Below are positions 19,393-28,551 of a DNA stretch of 64,000 bases, one piece after another (within the stretch, counting starts at the first letter, position 1; each line of letters starts with the position of its first letter). The DNA is from Pseudomonas rhodesiae. GTDB taxonomy: Bacteria > Pseudomonadota > Gammaproteobacteria > Pseudomonadales > Pseudomonadaceae. The position numbers and the translations under genes were made by a program. The notes under the pieces were generated by a model. The model saw nothing but the letters and a program-made list of their open reading frames with translations, ran no database searches and was not told the DNA's origin. The stretch covers positions 310,001 through 374,000 of the forward strand of contig NZ_VFEU01000002.1 of the NCBI RefSeq assembly GCF_007858255.1. Reading direction: 5' to 3'.

Positions 19393-20535
19393 ATGGCAGT
19401 TGCCTCCGGCGCCTATAAGAAAGCCCTCGAGGGCGACCAGACACCGAAAAAGGTGCTGGTCAAAATCGACCGGGTCACGAAGAAGTTCGACGAGACGATT
19501 GCCGTGGACGATGTGTCCCTGGAAATCAAGAAAGGCGAGATCTTCGCCTTGCTCGGCGGTTCGGGTTCGGGCAAATCCACCTTGCTGCGCATGCTCGCGG
19601 GCTTCGAACGGCCAACGGAAGGCCGCATCTACCTCGACGGTGTGGACATCACCGATATGCCGCCCTATGAGCGGCCGATCAACATGATGTTCCAGTCCTA
19701 TGCGCTGTTCCCGCACATGACCGTGGCGCAGAACATCGCCTTCGGCCTGCAACAGGACAAGATTCCCAAGGCCGAGATCGACGCCCGCGTGGCCGAGATG
19801 CTCAAGCTGGTGCAGATGAGCCAGTACGCCAAGCGCAAGCCGCATCAGTTGTCCGGCGGCCAACGTCAGCGCGTGGCCCTGGCCCGCTCCTTGGCCAAGC
19901 GCCCGAAGCTGTTGCTGCTCGATGAGCCTATGGGCGCCCTGGACAAAAAACTGCGTTCGCAGATGCAGCTGGAGCTGGTGGAAATCATCGAGCGCGTCGG
20001 CGTGACCTGCGTGATGGTGACCCACGACCAGGAAGAGGCCATGACCATGGCCGAGCGCATCGCAATCATGCACCTGGGCTGGATCGCCCAGATCGGCAGC
20101 CCGATCGATATCTATGAAACCCCCACCAGCCGCCTGGTGTGCGAGTTCATCGGCAACGTCAACATCTTCGACACCCAAGTGGTGGACGACGCCGAAGGCC
20201 ACGCGGTGCTCAAGTGCGCGGACCTGGACCGCGACATTTACGTAGGCTACGGCATTGCCACCTCGGTGGAAGACAAGTCGGTGACCTACGCCATCCGCCC
20301 GGAAAAACTGCTGGTTACCACCGAAATGCCGACCTGCGAACACAACTGGTCCAGCGGCAAGGTCCACGACATCGCCTACCTGGGCGGCCACTCGGTGTTC
20401 TATGTGGAGCTGCCGAGCGGCAAGCTGGTGCAGTCCTTCGTGGCCAACGCCGAGCGCCGTGGCCAGCGCCCCACCTGGGGTGATCAGGTTTACGTCTGGT
20501 GGGAAGACGACAGCGGCGTGGTGCTTCGCTCATGA
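19393..20535 (+). CDS. spuF: Polyamine ABC transporter, ATP-binding subunit
   Basis: The 380-residue PotA/PotG-type ATPase has Walker A GGSGSGKST at 55-63, signature LSGGQRQR, Walker B LLLLDEPMGALD, and a C-terminal TOBE region (YAIRPEKLLVTTE). It energises import of putrescine and spermidine with SpuG and SpuH. A GGGAG ribosome site lies upstream. The last codons overlap the spuG start (ATGA). Confidence 0.95.
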   Translation: MAVASGAYKKALEGDQTPKKVLVKIDRVTKKFDETIAVDDVSLEIKKGEIFALLGGSGSGKSTLLRMLAGFERPTEGRIYLDGVDITDMPPYERPINMMFQSYALFPHMTVAQNIAFGLQQDKIPKAEIDARVAEMLKLVQMSQYAKRKPHQLSGGQRQRVALARSLAKRPKLLLLDEPMGALDKKLRSQMQLELVEIIERVGVTCVMVTHDQEEAMTMAERIAIMHLGWIAQIGSPIDIYETPTSRLVCEFIGNVNIFDTQVVDDAEGHAVLKCADLDRDIYVGYGIATSVEDKSVTYAIRPEKLLVTTEMPTCEHNWSSGKVHDIAYLGGHSVFYVELPSGKLVQSFVANAERRGQRPTWGDQVYVWWEDDSGVVLRS

Positions 20536-21452
20536 ACATGAAGAAGCTTAAGCGGCGCTTGCTCCGCATCGTCCCCAGCGGCAAGCAGGTGGTCATCGGG
20601 ATTCCATTCCTGTGGCTGTTCCTGTTCTTCGCCCTGCCGTTTTTCATTGTGCTGAAAATCAGCTTTGCCGAAGCCGATGTAGCGATCCCTCCGTACACCG
20701 AGATCTACACCTTCATTGAGCAGAAGCTGCAGTTGGTGCTCAACCTGGCCAACTACGCGATGCTTGGCGACGACGAGTTGTACATCGCCGCGTACCTGGG
20801 GTCGCTGAAAATGGCGTTCTTCAGCACGCTGCTGTGCCTGCTGATCGGTTACCCGATGGCCTACGCCATCGCCAGCGCGCGCAAAGAGATGCAGACCGTG
20901 CTGGTGCTGCTGATCATGATGCCGACCTGGACCGCGATCCTGATCCGCGTGTATGCGTGGATGGGCATCCTCAGCAACAACGGCTTGCTCAACGGATTCC
21001 TGATGTCCATCGGGCTGATCAGCGAACCGTTGCAGATCCTCAACACCAACATCGCGGTGTACATCGGCGTGGTCTATTCCTACCTGCCGTTCATGATCCT
21101 GCCGCTGTACGCCAACCTGGTGAAGCACGATCAGAGCCTGCTGGAAGCCGCGTCTGACCTGGGTTCGAGCACCTTCAACAGCTTCTGGAAGATCACCGTG
21201 CCGCTGTCCAAGAACGGCATCATCGCTGGCTGCATGCTGGTCTTCATTCCGGTGGTGGGCGAGTTCGTGATCCCGGAACTGCTGGGCGGCCCGGAAACCC
21301 TGATGATCGGTAAAGTGTTGTGGCAGGAATTCTTCAATAACCGTGACTGGCCGGTGGCCTCTGCACTGGCGGTGGTGATGCTGGCTATCCTGATCGTGCC
21401 GATCATCCTGTTCAATCGCAGCCAAGCCAAAGAGATGGAGGGCAAGATATGA
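20532..21452 (+). CDS. spuG: Polyamine ABC transporter, permease 1
   Basis: The 306-residue PotB/PotH-like inner-membrane protein has about six helices; FLWLFLFFALPFFIVLKISF is the first. The cytoplasmic coupling loop is EAASDLGSSTFNSFWKITVPLS. I chose ATG 20532 because it overlaps the spuF stop by 4 bp and gives the basic N-terminus MNMKKLKRRLLRIV. It overlaps spuH by 4 bp as well. Confidence 0.94.
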   Translation: MNMKKLKRRLLRIVPSGKQVVIGIPFLWLFLFFALPFFIVLKISFAEADVAIPPYTEIYTFIEQKLQLVLNLANYAMLGDDELYIAAYLGSLKMAFFSTLLCLLIGYPMAYAIASARKEMQTVLVLLIMMPTWTAILIRVYAWMGILSNNGLLNGFLMSIGLISEPLQILNTNIAVYIGVVYSYLPFMILPLYANLVKHDQSLLEAASDLGSSTFNSFWKITVPLSKNGIIAGCMLVFIPVVGEFVIPELLGGPETLMIGKVLWQEFFNNRDWPVASALAVVMLAILIVPIILFNRSQAKEMEGKI

Positions 21453-22333
21453 AGCGCTTCAGTTTCTCAAGCTTCATGCTGGTGGCGGGGTTGCTGTTCA
21501 TCTACCTGCCGATGCTGATTCTGGTGATCTACTCGTTCAACGAATCCAAACTGGTGACGGTGTGGGGCGGTTGGTCGATCAAGTGGTACGTGGGCCTGTT
21601 GGATAACACCCAATTGATGGGCTCGGTGGCCCGCTCCCTGGAAATCGCCTGCTACACCGCAATCGCTGCGGTGGCGCTGGGTACCCTGGCGGCCTTTGTG
21701 CTTACGCGCATCAGTCACTTCAAAGGCCGCACCCTGTTCGGCGGCCTGGTGACCGCGCCACTGGTGATGCCGGAAGTGATCACCGGTCTGTCGCTGTTGC
21801 TGCTGTTCGTGGCCATGGCGCAGATGATCGGCTGGCCCCAGGAGCGTGGCATCGTGACCATCTGGATCGCCCACACCACGTTCTGTGCCGCGTATGTGGC
21901 GGTGGTGGTGTCGGCGCGCTTGCGTGAGCTGGACCTGTCGATCGAAGAAGCGGCGATGGACCTGGGCGCGCGGCCGTGGAAGGTGTTCTTCCTGATCACC
22001 ATCCCGATGATCGCGCCGTCATTGGCGGCGGGCGGCATGATGTCGTTCGCGTTGTCCCTGGATGACCTGGTACTCGCCAGCTTCGTGTCGGGCCCAGGCT
22101 CCACGACCCTGCCGATGGAAGTGTTCTCGGCCGTGCGTCTGGGGGTTAAGCCCGAGATCAATGCCGTGGCCAGCCTGATTCTGCTGGCAGTGTCGCTGGT
22201 GACCTTCCTGGTGTGGTTCTTCAGCAGGCGTGCCGAAGAGATGCGCAAGAAGGCCATCCAACAAGCCATCGAAGAGGCCGCCGCCGACGGCTGGCAGCAA
22301 CCGGACAAGCGCCGCGCGCCAGCACCGGTCTAA
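21449..22333 (+). CDS. spuH: Polyamine ABC transporter, permease 2
   Basis: The 294-residue PotC/PotI-like permease pairs with SpuG. It has about six membrane helices, the first being FMLVAGLLFIYLPMLILVIY, and the coupling loop EEAAMDLGARPWKVFFLITIPM. The C-terminus is a charged tail after the last helix. It is last gene of the spu operon and is followed by a REP pair facing the convergent acylase gene. Confidence 0.94.
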   Translation: MKRFSFSSFMLVAGLLFIYLPMLILVIYSFNESKLVTVWGGWSIKWYVGLLDNTQLMGSVARSLEIACYTAIAAVALGTLAAFVLTRISHFKGRTLFGGLVTAPLVMPEVITGLSLLLLFVAMAQMIGWPQERGIVTIWIAHTTFCAAYVAVVVSARLRELDLSIEEAAMDLGARPWKVFFLITIPMIAPSLAAGGMMSFALSLDDLVLASFVSGPGSTTLPMEVFSAVRLGVKPEINAVASLILLAVSLVTFLVWFFSRRAEEMRKKAIQQAIEEAAADGWQQPDKRRAPAPV

Positions 22334-22350
22334 AGATCTACGCGATCCAA

Positions 22351-22446
22351 ATGTGGGAGGGGGCTTGCCTCCGATAGCGGTGAATCAGTCTACAGATGCA
22401 GTGACTGACTCTCAGCAATCGGGGGCAAGCCCCCTCCCACACTTTT
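22351..22446. repeat. REP inverted pair between convergent genes
   Basis: ATGTGGGAGGGGGCTTGCC near the left end and its inverted counterpart near the right end flank a spacer of about 45 bp. They sit between spuH and the acylase gene, where they may act as a two-way transcription barrier. Confidence 0.88.
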
Positions 22447-22465
22447 TTGCTCGCGCTTCTAGCCG

Positions 22466-24820
22466 TTATCGAGCGGGCAATAGCTTCAGCGTGCCGCGGG
22501 TATTGGCCGTGACTTCTTCATCGCTCAAATGCGCCTGCTCATAACCCCCTTCGATATAGGTCTCGGCCTGGTCGCCGTAATGCTTGTCGAACGGCACGCC
22601 GCTTTGCCCCACGGGGTTGATGGTCAGGGCGTGGGCTACATCGGCGAAGTCGATCAGGCGGCGGGTGGATGGGCCGTATGTCACTGGCCAGGGCGCCGGG
22701 CCGATGGCAGCGGATTGGTTATTCGGCACTTCATGGGTGCCCGGTGCGGGGAACGGGCCGACGTTGAATACCCTATCCAGTGGCTTCTGCATGCCCAGCG
22801 GATGACCGTGGGTCAACGTATGTGCCTTGCCCCACTGCCACTGGTTCGGGTCGTCGCCGAGGGTGGCCTTGAGGTGGGCGAGGCTGCTGTCCCAGGCGAG
22901 CTTGACGGTGTCGGTGCGTTTGCCGTCCCACCAGGGCGAGTCCGCAGCGGCGGCCAGGCGTGGCAAGGCAGCGTCGATCACGCGGGTGCTGATCAGGGTC
23001 TTGAACATCGCGTCGCCGAGTTTGGGGTGGAAGGCCGCATCGGCGAGGTTGAACAGGAACTGGTTGAACAGCGTGGCGCTGATGGAGTCCAGCGGGTAGT
23101 CGCCTTTCCAGTTGGCCAGTTGGTCCACCAGCTTGAGTTGCGCCGGGTCCTTGACCACCTCACGCAGCACTGGCAGCAGCGGTGCCAGCAGGCGCGGGCC
23201 GAACGCGGTGGTGGTGCCCAGTTGCAAGGCTTGGCTGTTGGTCACATCCCACTTCACTCGGGCGTCGCTCAACTGGGCGTTCAACTGCTGACCACGGTCG
23301 GCCAGGTTGTAATAACCGGGGATTTCCATGCCCGTAGGCGACGCTGGCTGGGCGTTGGCAGAGACCACATAGCCGCGCGCCGGGTTTTCTTCCTGGGGGT
23401 TGGCGCTGAAGGGGTAGAAGCCAAGTTTGTCGGCCTGGGTGGTACTGCCGTCGAGGATAAACCCTGGGTTCACGCCTGCCGGACGAATCGGTAACTGCGC
23501 CGCCGCCCACCAGCCGATATCGCCCTTGGCATTGGCCCACACAATATTCAAGCCGGGTGCCGAGACCTTGGCCGCAGCAGCGCGGGCTTTGGCCAGCGTA
23601 TCGGCGCGGTTGAGCTGGTAGAAGCCTTCAAGGATCGGGTTCTGAGTGTCGAGAAACGCCCACCACATTGCGATGGGAATGTTGCCTGCCGTCTCGCCAA
23701 GCACGTCATTGATGATCGGCCCATGGGGCGACTGGCGCAGGGTTAGGGTGACCGGTGCCTGGCCCTTGACCGCGATCTGTTGTTCGCTGCGGATCAGGTC
23801 GACCCACTGGCCCTGATACCAGACCTGATTGGGATTGTCCGGGTTGACCTTCTCGGCGATCAGGTCGAGGTCGTCGTTCTGGAACATGGTCAGGCTCCAC
23901 CCGAAATCCAGGTTGTGCCCCAAGAATGCCATCGGCACCAATGCGTTGTGATAGCCGTACAACTCAAAACCCGGCGCCGACAGTTGCGCCTCGTACCACA
24001 CCGACGGCACGGAAAAACGGATATGCGGGTCGCCCGCCAGCAACGGTTTGCCGCTGCGGGTACGGCTGCCGCTGATGGCCCAGGCGTTGCTGCCCTCGAA
24101 CTGCGGCAGGCCGTTGTCGGCCAGGGCTTGGTCGCTCAGGGCGGCGAGGGCGCCGAGGGATTGCCAGTCGCTGGCGGCCAGGTTAAGGGCGCCCTTGGGT
24201 TGCCAGTCGAGGTCGAAAACCTTCAGGTAGTCGCTGCCCAATTGATCGCGGATGTAAGTCAGCAATGGTTCGGTACGAAACGCGGCAGCAAAGCTGTAGG
24301 CCATATACCCGGCCACGCTGATGGTGTCTTCAGCCGTGAAGGGCCGCTTGGGGATGCCCAGCACGTCGAACTCCATCGGGCTGGCGTGGCTGTCCTGATA
24401 CTGGTTGATCCCATCCAGATAGGCTTGCAGCGCCTTCCAGTGCGCCGACTCATGATCCAGCTGCGCCACATAGGTCGCGGCGCGGTCGCGGATGCGCAGG
24501 CTGCGGAACAGTTTGTCGGTGTCGACCACCTTTGGGCCTAGCACTTCAGCGAGTTCGCCACGGGCCAGGCGGCGCATGATCTCCATCTGGAATAGCCGGT
24601 CCTGGGCGTGTACATAGCCCAGGGCGCGATACAGATCGGTTTCGTTCTCGGCACGGATATGCGGCACGCCACGGTCGTCATAGCGCACGGTGACTGAGCC
24701 TTGCAGATGGGCCAGTGTCACCGTGCCCTGGCGCGTGGGTTGTTTGCTGTACACATACCAACCGGCGCCGAGAGCGAGCAGCACCACTACAGCCGCGAGA
24801 GCCTGCAAGACGCGCTTCAT
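22466..24820 (-). CDS. hacB: Penicillin-acylase-family N-terminal-nucleophile hydrolase (AHL acylase HacB type)
   Basis: The 784-residue Ntn hydrolase has an N-terminal membrane/signal segment (residues 4-24). It is made as a precursor cut before S244 in FEGSNAWAISGSRT, which becomes the catalytic N-terminal serine of the beta chain; PHGPI and YVVSANAQP are further family motifs. In PAO1 the gene next to spuH (PA0305) is HacB, which cleaves acyl-homoserine lactones, so quorum-signal degradation is the best guess. The natural substrate could be another amide. Location is periplasmic by inference. It may be followed in expression by other genes only on its own, since its upstream neighbour starts 32 bp away. 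Confidence 0.85.
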   Translation of the reverse strand: MKRVLQALAAVVVLLALGAGWYVYSKQPTRQGTVTLAHLQGSVTVRYDDRGVPHIRAENETDLYRALGYVHAQDRLFQMEIMRRLARGELAEVLGPKVVDTDKLFRSLRIRDRAATYVAQLDHESAHWKALQAYLDGINQYQDSHASPMEFDVLGIPKRPFTAEDTISVAGYMAYSFAAAFRTEPLLTYIRDQLGSDYLKVFDLDWQPKGALNLAASDWQSLGALAALSDQALADNGLPQFEGSNAWAISGSRTRSGKPLLAGDPHIRFSVPSVWYEAQLSAPGFELYGYHNALVPMAFLGHNLDFGWSLTMFQNDDLDLIAEKVNPDNPNQVWYQGQWVDLIRSEQQIAVKGQAPVTLTLRQSPHGPIINDVLGETAGNIPIAMWWAFLDTQNPILEGFYQLNRADTLAKARAAAAKVSAPGLNIVWANAKGDIGWWAAAQLPIRPAGVNPGFILDGSTTQADKLGFYPFSANPQEENPARGYVVSANAQPASPTGMEIPGYYNLADRGQQLNAQLSDARVKWDVTNSQALQLGTTTAFGPRLLAPLLPVLREVVKDPAQLKLVDQLANWKGDYPLDSISATLFNQFLFNLADAAFHPKLGDAMFKTLISTRVIDAALPRLAAAADSPWWDGKRTDTVKLAWDSSLAHLKATLGDDPNQWQWGKAHTLTHGHPLGMQKPLDRVFNVGPFPAPGTHEVPNNQSAAIGPAPWPVTYGPSTRRLIDFADVAHALTINPVGQSGVPFDKHYGDQAETYIEGGYEQAHLSDEEVTANTRGTLKLLPAR

Positions 24821-24851
24821 GAAGAGTCCTTACCAAGAATGGGGTGGCGGC

Positions 24852-25427
24852 CTAGGGCCCGGTTGACCACGAACAATAGCAGCCCACCGCCAGGGTGTGC
24901 GTGGCATTCACCTCGCGCCCGGCGTCGAGCGCTTGCAGGATCGGCTCGATAAAACTGTTGTTGGCGTTGCACGTCAGGCCCTCGCTGTAGGGCCCGAAAT
25001 ACGCGAGCTTGCCGCTGCGGTCCCAGATGCCCACGGCGGGGCTGGCCGGCACCTGGTCGGCACCGGGCAGGGCAGTGAGGATTTTCATCTGGCGCAGGTT
25101 GTCCGGTAATTGGCCATGGCTGCCGGCTTTTTGCAGGGCGTAGAACTCAACGCCTTTGGACGCGTACTGCTCGATCAGCTCGCCCAGATGTTGCTGGTTG
25201 ATCACATTGCACGGGCACGCCGGGTCCCAGAAATGCACCAGGCGGATCGGGCCTGGGCCGCTGAGTTCGGCGGGCAGTTGCAGCGCATCGCCGGAAAAAA
25301 CCGCCGTGTGCTCGCTGAAAGCGCGCAGATAGCGGCCCTGAAACCAGTCATACGCCGTCCACAGCACGCCGGTGCTGATAATCAGGATCAGGCTGGCGAA
25401 CAGGGCGGTACGGTAGGTCTGTCGCAT
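24852..25427 (-). CDS. Membrane-anchored thioredoxin-fold protein with CxC motif (DUF6436-like)
   Basis: The 191-residue protein has an N-terminal transmembrane anchor (ALFASLILIISTGVLWTAY, residues 8-26) and then a thioredoxin-like domain, probably periplasmic. RLVHFWDPACPCNVINQQHL holds C71-P-C73 in place of the usual CxxC; a second CYC motif lies near the C-terminus (VGCYCSW). I assign it to the DUF6436 family from memory. It is 31 bp upstream of hacB on the same strand, so the two may be co-transcribed. Redox activity and substrate are unknown. Confidence 0.75.
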   Translation of the reverse strand: MRQTYRTALFASLILIISTGVLWTAYDWFQGRYLRAFSEHTAVFSGDALQLPAELSGPGPIRLVHFWDPACPCNVINQQHLGELIEQYASKGVEFYALQKAGSHGQLPDNLRQMKILTALPGADQVPASPAVGIWDRSGKLAYFGPYSEGLTCNANNSFIEPILQALDAGREVNATHTLAVGCYCSWSTGP

Positions 25428-25517
25428 TCGGATCTATCCTCGCAGGTCGCGTAGCTTGCCATGCCTGCCCTGACAGATGAATATCGCAGCTCGATATTGT
25501 GAGCCTGGAAACCCTTT

Positions 25518-26459
25518 ATGCCCGTCACCTTTGACCCGGATCATCTGCGCGACAGCTTGCGCCCCTTGTCGGATGCGCAACCGCTCAGCGCCGAGGCGCG
25601 GGTCTACCAGCGTTTTTACGGGCTGGACCTGCCCGCGCGCAAAGTGCCGGCGGTGAGTCGCCTGGGGCGCTTTGAGGTACACGGTTTCGACGTGGTGGCG
25701 CAGGTGTGGTGGCCGCCGGTGCCGGTGGCGACGATGTTTTTGTTTCACGGCTTCTACGACCACATGGGGCTGTACCGCAACGTAGTGGACTGGGCACTGG
25801 ACCAGGGCTTCGTTGTGATTGCCTGCGATTTGCCGGGGCATGGCTTGTCCAGTGGCGCGCGCGCCAGCATCGATGATTTCGCGGTATACCAAGATGTGGT
25901 TCAAGCCCTGTTCACCCAGGCCGAGGCACTGCAACTGCCCAAGCCTTGGCACCTGTTCGGGCAAAGCACCGGCGGCGCGATCGTGGTGGATCATCTGCTG
26001 TACCACGGCGCCCAGAGCCCGGCGCAAGGCAACGTGCTGCTGCTGTCGCCGCTGGTGCGTCCGCGCGCGTGGGGCTGGTCCCAGGTCAGCTATTACCTGC
26101 TGAGGCCGTTCGTCAAAGGTATTGCGCGGCGGTTCAGCGACAACTCCAACGACCCGGCGTTCCGGCCGTTTCTGGAAGCCGATCCGCTGCAGCCGCGGCA
26201 ACTGCCCACCGCCTGGGTGGGCGCCCTGGCGCGCTGGATCAAACGCATCGAGGCCGCCCCGCGCAGCACGCGGCGGCCGGTGATCGTGCAGGGGGAGGAA
26301 GACATGACGGTGGACTGGCAGCACAACCTGCACGTGCTGCGCGGCAAGTTCGACCGGCCCGAGGTGCTGATGCTGCCCCGTGGACGGCATCACCTGGCCA
26401 ATGAGATTCCAGAGATTCGCGAAGAGTACTTCCGGTATTTGACGGACCATCTGAAATAA
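25518..26459 (+). CDS. Alpha/beta hydrolase, monoglyceride-lipase-like
   Basis: The 313-residue serine hydrolase has the nucleophile elbow GQSTGG with S150, the oxyanion region FLFHGFYDHMGLYRN, and a likely catalytic His in GRHHLANE. DLPGHGLSSG is the hallmark of the serine aminopeptidase S33/monoglyceride lipase group. No signal peptide is seen, so it is probably cytoplasmic. It is divergent from the CxC thioredoxin-fold gene. The substrate is probably a lipid or ester, but sequence does not decide it. Confidence 0.85.
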   Translation: MPVTFDPDHLRDSLRPLSDAQPLSAEARVYQRFYGLDLPARKVPAVSRLGRFEVHGFDVVAQVWWPPVPVATMFLFHGFYDHMGLYRNVVDWALDQGFVVIACDLPGHGLSSGARASIDDFAVYQDVVQALFTQAEALQLPKPWHLFGQSTGGAIVVDHLLYHGAQSPAQGNVLLLSPLVRPRAWGWSQVSYYLLRPFVKGIARRFSDNSNDPAFRPFLEADPLQPRQLPTAWVGALARWIKRIEAAPRSTRRPVIVQGEEDMTVDWQHNLHVLRGKFDRPEVLMLPRGRHHLANEIPEIREEYFRYLTDHLK

Positions 26460-26470
26460 CACGGTGCAGA

Positions 26471-26497
26471 TGTGGGAGGGAGCTTGCCCCTCGCACA
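26471..26497. repeat. Single degenerate REP
   Basis: TGTGGGAGGGAGCTTGCCCC lies just after the hydrolase stop and before the convergent DUF2059 gene. Confidence 0.6.
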
Positions 26498-26500
26498 TTT

Positions 26501-27253
26501 CTACTGCACCAGGCTTGAGGTGCTCTGGCCGACTGCCAGGCCTGCGCGAATCGCCGCCAGCGCCGCCTGGTAATACGCCTTACCCTCCGGCGACTCGGCG
26601 AACGTGGCGAATTCTTCCAGCTCCGGGTCGGACAAATCGCGATAGACGTACAGCAACGTGTTGTTCAGGTCATTACCGATCTGCTGCATCAAGCGCTCAC
26701 GTTGGCCATTCAACATGCCCTGGGCCTGACCGCCGCCCAGCAGGCCAGGGATCATCTGGCTGAGGCTGTCGGCCGCCACGCCGGCAATCGCCAGGCTGAC
26801 CTCTGCGCCGGCCTCACGGGCGGGCAGGGCTTGGGCCAGGTGGCCGATGATCAGGCTGCGGGTGGCGTCGGCCTGGATCTTCGGCAGGCCCTGGGCGTTT
26901 TTGGCTAATTGATCGCGGCGGGTAGCGAGTAATTCGGCGGCGACGATCTTGCGCCCCAAGGGTGACTGAAAGAACGCCAGCGCCGGTGCCGGGTCCGCCA
27001 GGTGCTTGCGCAACTGCGCTTCGGCGCGCTGATCCATGGCCTGGGCGGCGAAGCGTTGGTTGCTGTTGTCCACCAGTGCCTGATATACCGCCGGCGGCAG
27101 GCTATTGCGGTAGCGCTGTTGGGCCGCCGCGAGTGCATCGGTGAAATGCGCACGTTGTTCGGCCCAGCCGGCAACCTTGTACAACTGGTCATGGCCGTCT
27201 GCCCAGGCGGGCAAAACGCAGAACATCAGCAAGGAAAAAAACAAACGACGCAT
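26501..27253 (-). CDS. DUF2059 domain protein, exported
   Basis: The 250-residue protein has a signal peptide (MRRLFFSLLMFCVLPAWA, cut after residue 18). The C-terminal half contains the DUF2059 pattern ELEEFATFAESPEGKAYYQA, an alpha-helical domain of unknown function common in periplasmic proteins. PAO1 has a similar gene (PA0309) in this place. No catalytic motif is recognised. It is convergent with the hydrolase gene and divergent from the 2OG-oxygenase-like gene. Confidence 0.8.
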   Translation of the reverse strand: MRRLFFSLLMFCVLPAWADGHDQLYKVAGWAEQRAHFTDALAAAQQRYRNSLPPAVYQALVDNSNQRFAAQAMDQRAEAQLRKHLADPAPALAFFQSPLGRKIVAAELLATRRDQLAKNAQGLPKIQADATRSLIIGHLAQALPAREAGAEVSLAIAGVAADSLSQMIPGLLGGGQAQGMLNGQRERLMQQIGNDLNNTLLYVYRDLSDPELEEFATFAESPEGKAYYQAALAAIRAGLAVGQSTSSLVQ

Positions 27254-27376
27254 ATGGACTCCTGTCAGTCGGCCACTATTGTCCGTGTGGGGCGTAGGAT
27301 TTGTCGAGAAATCCTGTCAGTCACATGAACTAATCTGTGTTCAGACGCTCGGCGGCTCTGTCGGATTCTCAGGCGT

Positions 27377-28018
27377 ATGGATACTATGCGCGCCATGCAA
27401 ATACCCTTCGATCATCCCCTGCTGCAACGTATTGTCGACGACCTGGCCGAGAAAGGTTGGTCGCAGCAGAACGGCTTCCTGCCCCAGGCTCTGACCCTGG
27501 AACTGGCGGCTGAGTGCCGTAAACGTGCCGCCGAAGGTGAATTGGCGCCCGCGGCGGTTGGGCGCGGCCCGGCCCAGGAGATCCGCGAGGGTATTCGCGG
27601 CGACCGTATCCAATGGCTGGAGGAGGGTGACGCCGCCGTCTGCGACACCTACATGGCGGTGATGGATAGCCTGCGCCTGGCCATGAACCGGGGGCTGTTC
27701 CTCGGCCTGGAAGATTTCGAAAGCCATTTCGCCATGTACCCGCCAGGGGCGTTTTACCTCAAGCATCTGGACCGCTTTCGCGATGATGACCGGCGCATGG
27801 TCTCGGCGGTGATCTACCTGAATGACGCCTGGCTGCCCGAACACGGCGGCCAGTTGCGCATGTACCTTAAGGACGACATCGAATACGACGTGACCCCTGT
27901 CGGCGGTTGTCTGGTGGTGTTCCTGTCCGGCGTCATCCCCCACGAAGTCATGCCCGCCACGCGCGAACGGCTGTCCCTGACCGGCTGGTTCCGTCGCCGG
28001 GGCAACGAGCCGTTCTGA
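27377..28018 (+). CDS. 2-oxoglutarate/Fe(II)-dependent oxygenase (prolyl-4-hydroxylase-like)
   Basis: The 213-residue double-stranded beta-helix enzyme has the iron triad H130-x-D132 (YLKHLDRF) and H189 (VIPHEV), and a 2-oxoglutarate-binding Arg about 7-9 residues on (ATRERLSLTGWF). This fits the SM-20/PHD-like P4Hc family. Three possible ATG starts (27377, 27386, 27395) lie close together and none has a strong ribosome site, so the start is uncertain by six residues. A DUF523 gene follows after 2 bp. The target, protein or small molecule, is unknown. Confidence 0.85.
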   Translation: MDTMRAMQIPFDHPLLQRIVDDLAEKGWSQQNGFLPQALTLELAAECRKRAAEGELAPAAVGRGPAQEIREGIRGDRIQWLEEGDAAVCDTYMAVMDSLRLAMNRGLFLGLEDFESHFAMYPPGAFYLKHLDRFRDDDRRMVSAVIYLNDAWLPEHGGQLRMYLKDDIEYDVTPVGGCLVVFLSGVIPHEVMPATRERLSLTGWFRRRGNEPF

Positions 28019-28020
28019 GC

Positions 28021-28515
28021 ATGCACAAGATACTGATCAGCCGCTGCCTGCTCGGGCATAAGGTGCGCTACGACGGTGGGGCCAGTGGGCCGTTCGACCA
28101 ATTGGCGGCTTGGCAGGCAGAAGGGCGGGTAGTGGCGGTTTGCCCGGAAGTCGCGGGCGGCTTGCCGACGCCGCGTCCGTCTGCGGAGATTCCGGGCGGG
28201 CAGGGCATCGATGTGTGGGAAGGCCGGGCCCAGGTGCTCACCGCCGCGGGCGAAGACTTCAGCGCCGCGTTCCTCGACGGCGCGCGCCAGGCGTTGGCGT
28301 TGGTGCAGCGCCACGGCATCCGTATCGCTGTGCTCAAGGCCAATAGCCCCTCCTGCGGCAATCTGCTGACCTATGACGGTACGTTCACAGGCGTCAAAGT
28401 CAGCGGCGAAGGGGTCACGGCGGCGCTACTCAAGCGCCATGGCGTGCAGGTGTTCAGCGAGCTGGAGTTGCCCGAGGCTGCCGCCGCGCTGGCTCAGCTT
28501 TCAATCCCGACCTAA
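28021..28515 (+). CDS. DUF523 family protein
   Basis: The 164-residue cytoplasmic protein has the DUF523 cysteine and glycine motifs: SRCLLGHKVRYDGG near the N-terminus, CPEVAGGLPTPRPSAEI, and LKANSPSCG. The conserved cysteines suggest a metal or Fe-S site, but no activity is established to my knowledge. It begins 2 bp after the oxygenase stop, so the two genes form a translationally linked pair, which hints at a shared process. Confidence 0.87.
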   Translation: MHKILISRCLLGHKVRYDGGASGPFDQLAAWQAEGRVVAVCPEVAGGLPTPRPSAEIPGGQGIDVWEGRAQVLTAAGEDFSAAFLDGARQALALVQRHGIRIAVLKANSPSCGNLLTYDGTFTGVKVSGEGVTAALLKRHGVQVFSELELPEAAAALAQLSIPT

Positions 28516-28551
28516 TCAAAAAGGCGGGAGAGGGCTGCCAGCGCGTTGGCG

